Source: UBA4655 sp964585575
GTDB taxonomy: Bacteria > Planctomycetota > Planctomycetia > Pirellulales > UBA1268
Assembly: GCA_964585575.1 (NCBI GenBank)
Contig: CAZPEM010000084.1
Coordinates: 1 to 14,440, forward strand
Direction of reading: 5' to 3'
Length of the DNA stretch: 14,440 nt
The position numbers were made by a program, and so were the translations under genes. Below are positions 14,378 to 14,440 of this stretch, in pieces. Positions within the stretch are counted from its first letter, which is position 1, and every line of letters begins with the position of its first letter. Below the pieces are notes generated by a model. It was given only the letters and a program-made list of their open reading frames with translations, was not told the origin of the DNA and made no database searches.

Positions 14378-14440
14378 AGAGTTGACCGTGAGGGGCTGCC
14401 CGTGCCCCGTAGCCGGGCTATGGGAGCAAGCGCAGGCAGG
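14378..14440 (+). repeat. Structured direct-repeat element, right copy (cut by window edge)
   Basis: The 63 nt are identical to 8506-8568, starting AGAGTTGACC and including the 5' arm of the 17-bp stem (14392-14408) and the hairpin TAGC-CGG-GCTA. The 3' half lies outside the window. Orientation is the same as the left copy, so the two flank the flagellar operon as direct repeats about 5.9 kb apart. Here the tail CCCCGAACCCAGCA immediately precedes the head, consistent with a head-to-tail array junction. Confidence 0.9.

Noticed and set aside
1..14440. tRNA, rRNA, CRISPR array
   Set aside because: No cloverleaf, rRNA signature or regularly spaced short repeat was seen. The only repeats are the two 63-nt copies and the 10-bp array.

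Overview
The window is GC-rich and tightly coded and reads as a fragment of a Planctomycetota genome, most like Pirellulales. Grounds: a DUF3467 protein, secreted and lipidated TPR proteins, a thioredoxin-like lipoprotein, a planctomycete-style sulfotransferase, and a divergent flagellar export locus. The lineage call is inference from protein character. An exact run of 100 N (1830-1929) is a scaffold gap, so this is a draft or metagenome assembly.

Left part (1-8513): the N-terminus of a DUF3467 protein (minus, cut by the edge); a polytopic membrane protein (minus); a nucleotidyltransferase-fold protein (plus) with a good promoter and a small operator-like dyad, running into the gap; a secreted protein emerging from the gap (minus); a periplasmic TPR protein (minus) with a 10-bp tandem repeat abutting its stop codon; an internally duplicated ABC-2-type permease (plus) without an ATPase; a TPR lipoprotein (minus) overlapping it tail to tail; a thioredoxin-fold lipoprotein (plus); and a sulfotransferase (plus). 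These are mostly single-gene units with divergent promoter regions.

Right part (8514-14440): one minus-strand operon reads alpha/beta hydrolase-like protein, GHKL histidine-kinase-like ATPase, a FliF-FliP fusion, FliQ, FliR, and a short FlhB. Gaps are 4, 9, 34 and 7 nt, then a 1-nt overlap. Two points stand out. The MS-ring protein FliF is fused in frame to the export-gate protein FliP and has no FliG-binding tail. FlhB stops where its autocleaving cytoplasmic domain (NPTH) should begin. Together these suggest a remodelled, perhaps secretion-only, flagellar-type export gate, or a decaying one.

The operon is bracketed by two same-orientation copies of a repeat. The left copy (8506-8643) lies between the sulfotransferase and flhB stop codons. 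The right copy (14378-14440) is cut by the window end. Over the 63 nt that can be compared they are identical. The complete copy folds into a 17-bp basal stem whose only non-Watson-Crick pair is G-U when read on the plus strand, with small inner hairpins. A 14-nt tail following its 3' arm recurs directly before the right copy, which suggests head-to-tail units and an array that may continue outside the window. This structured repeat is the least explained element here.
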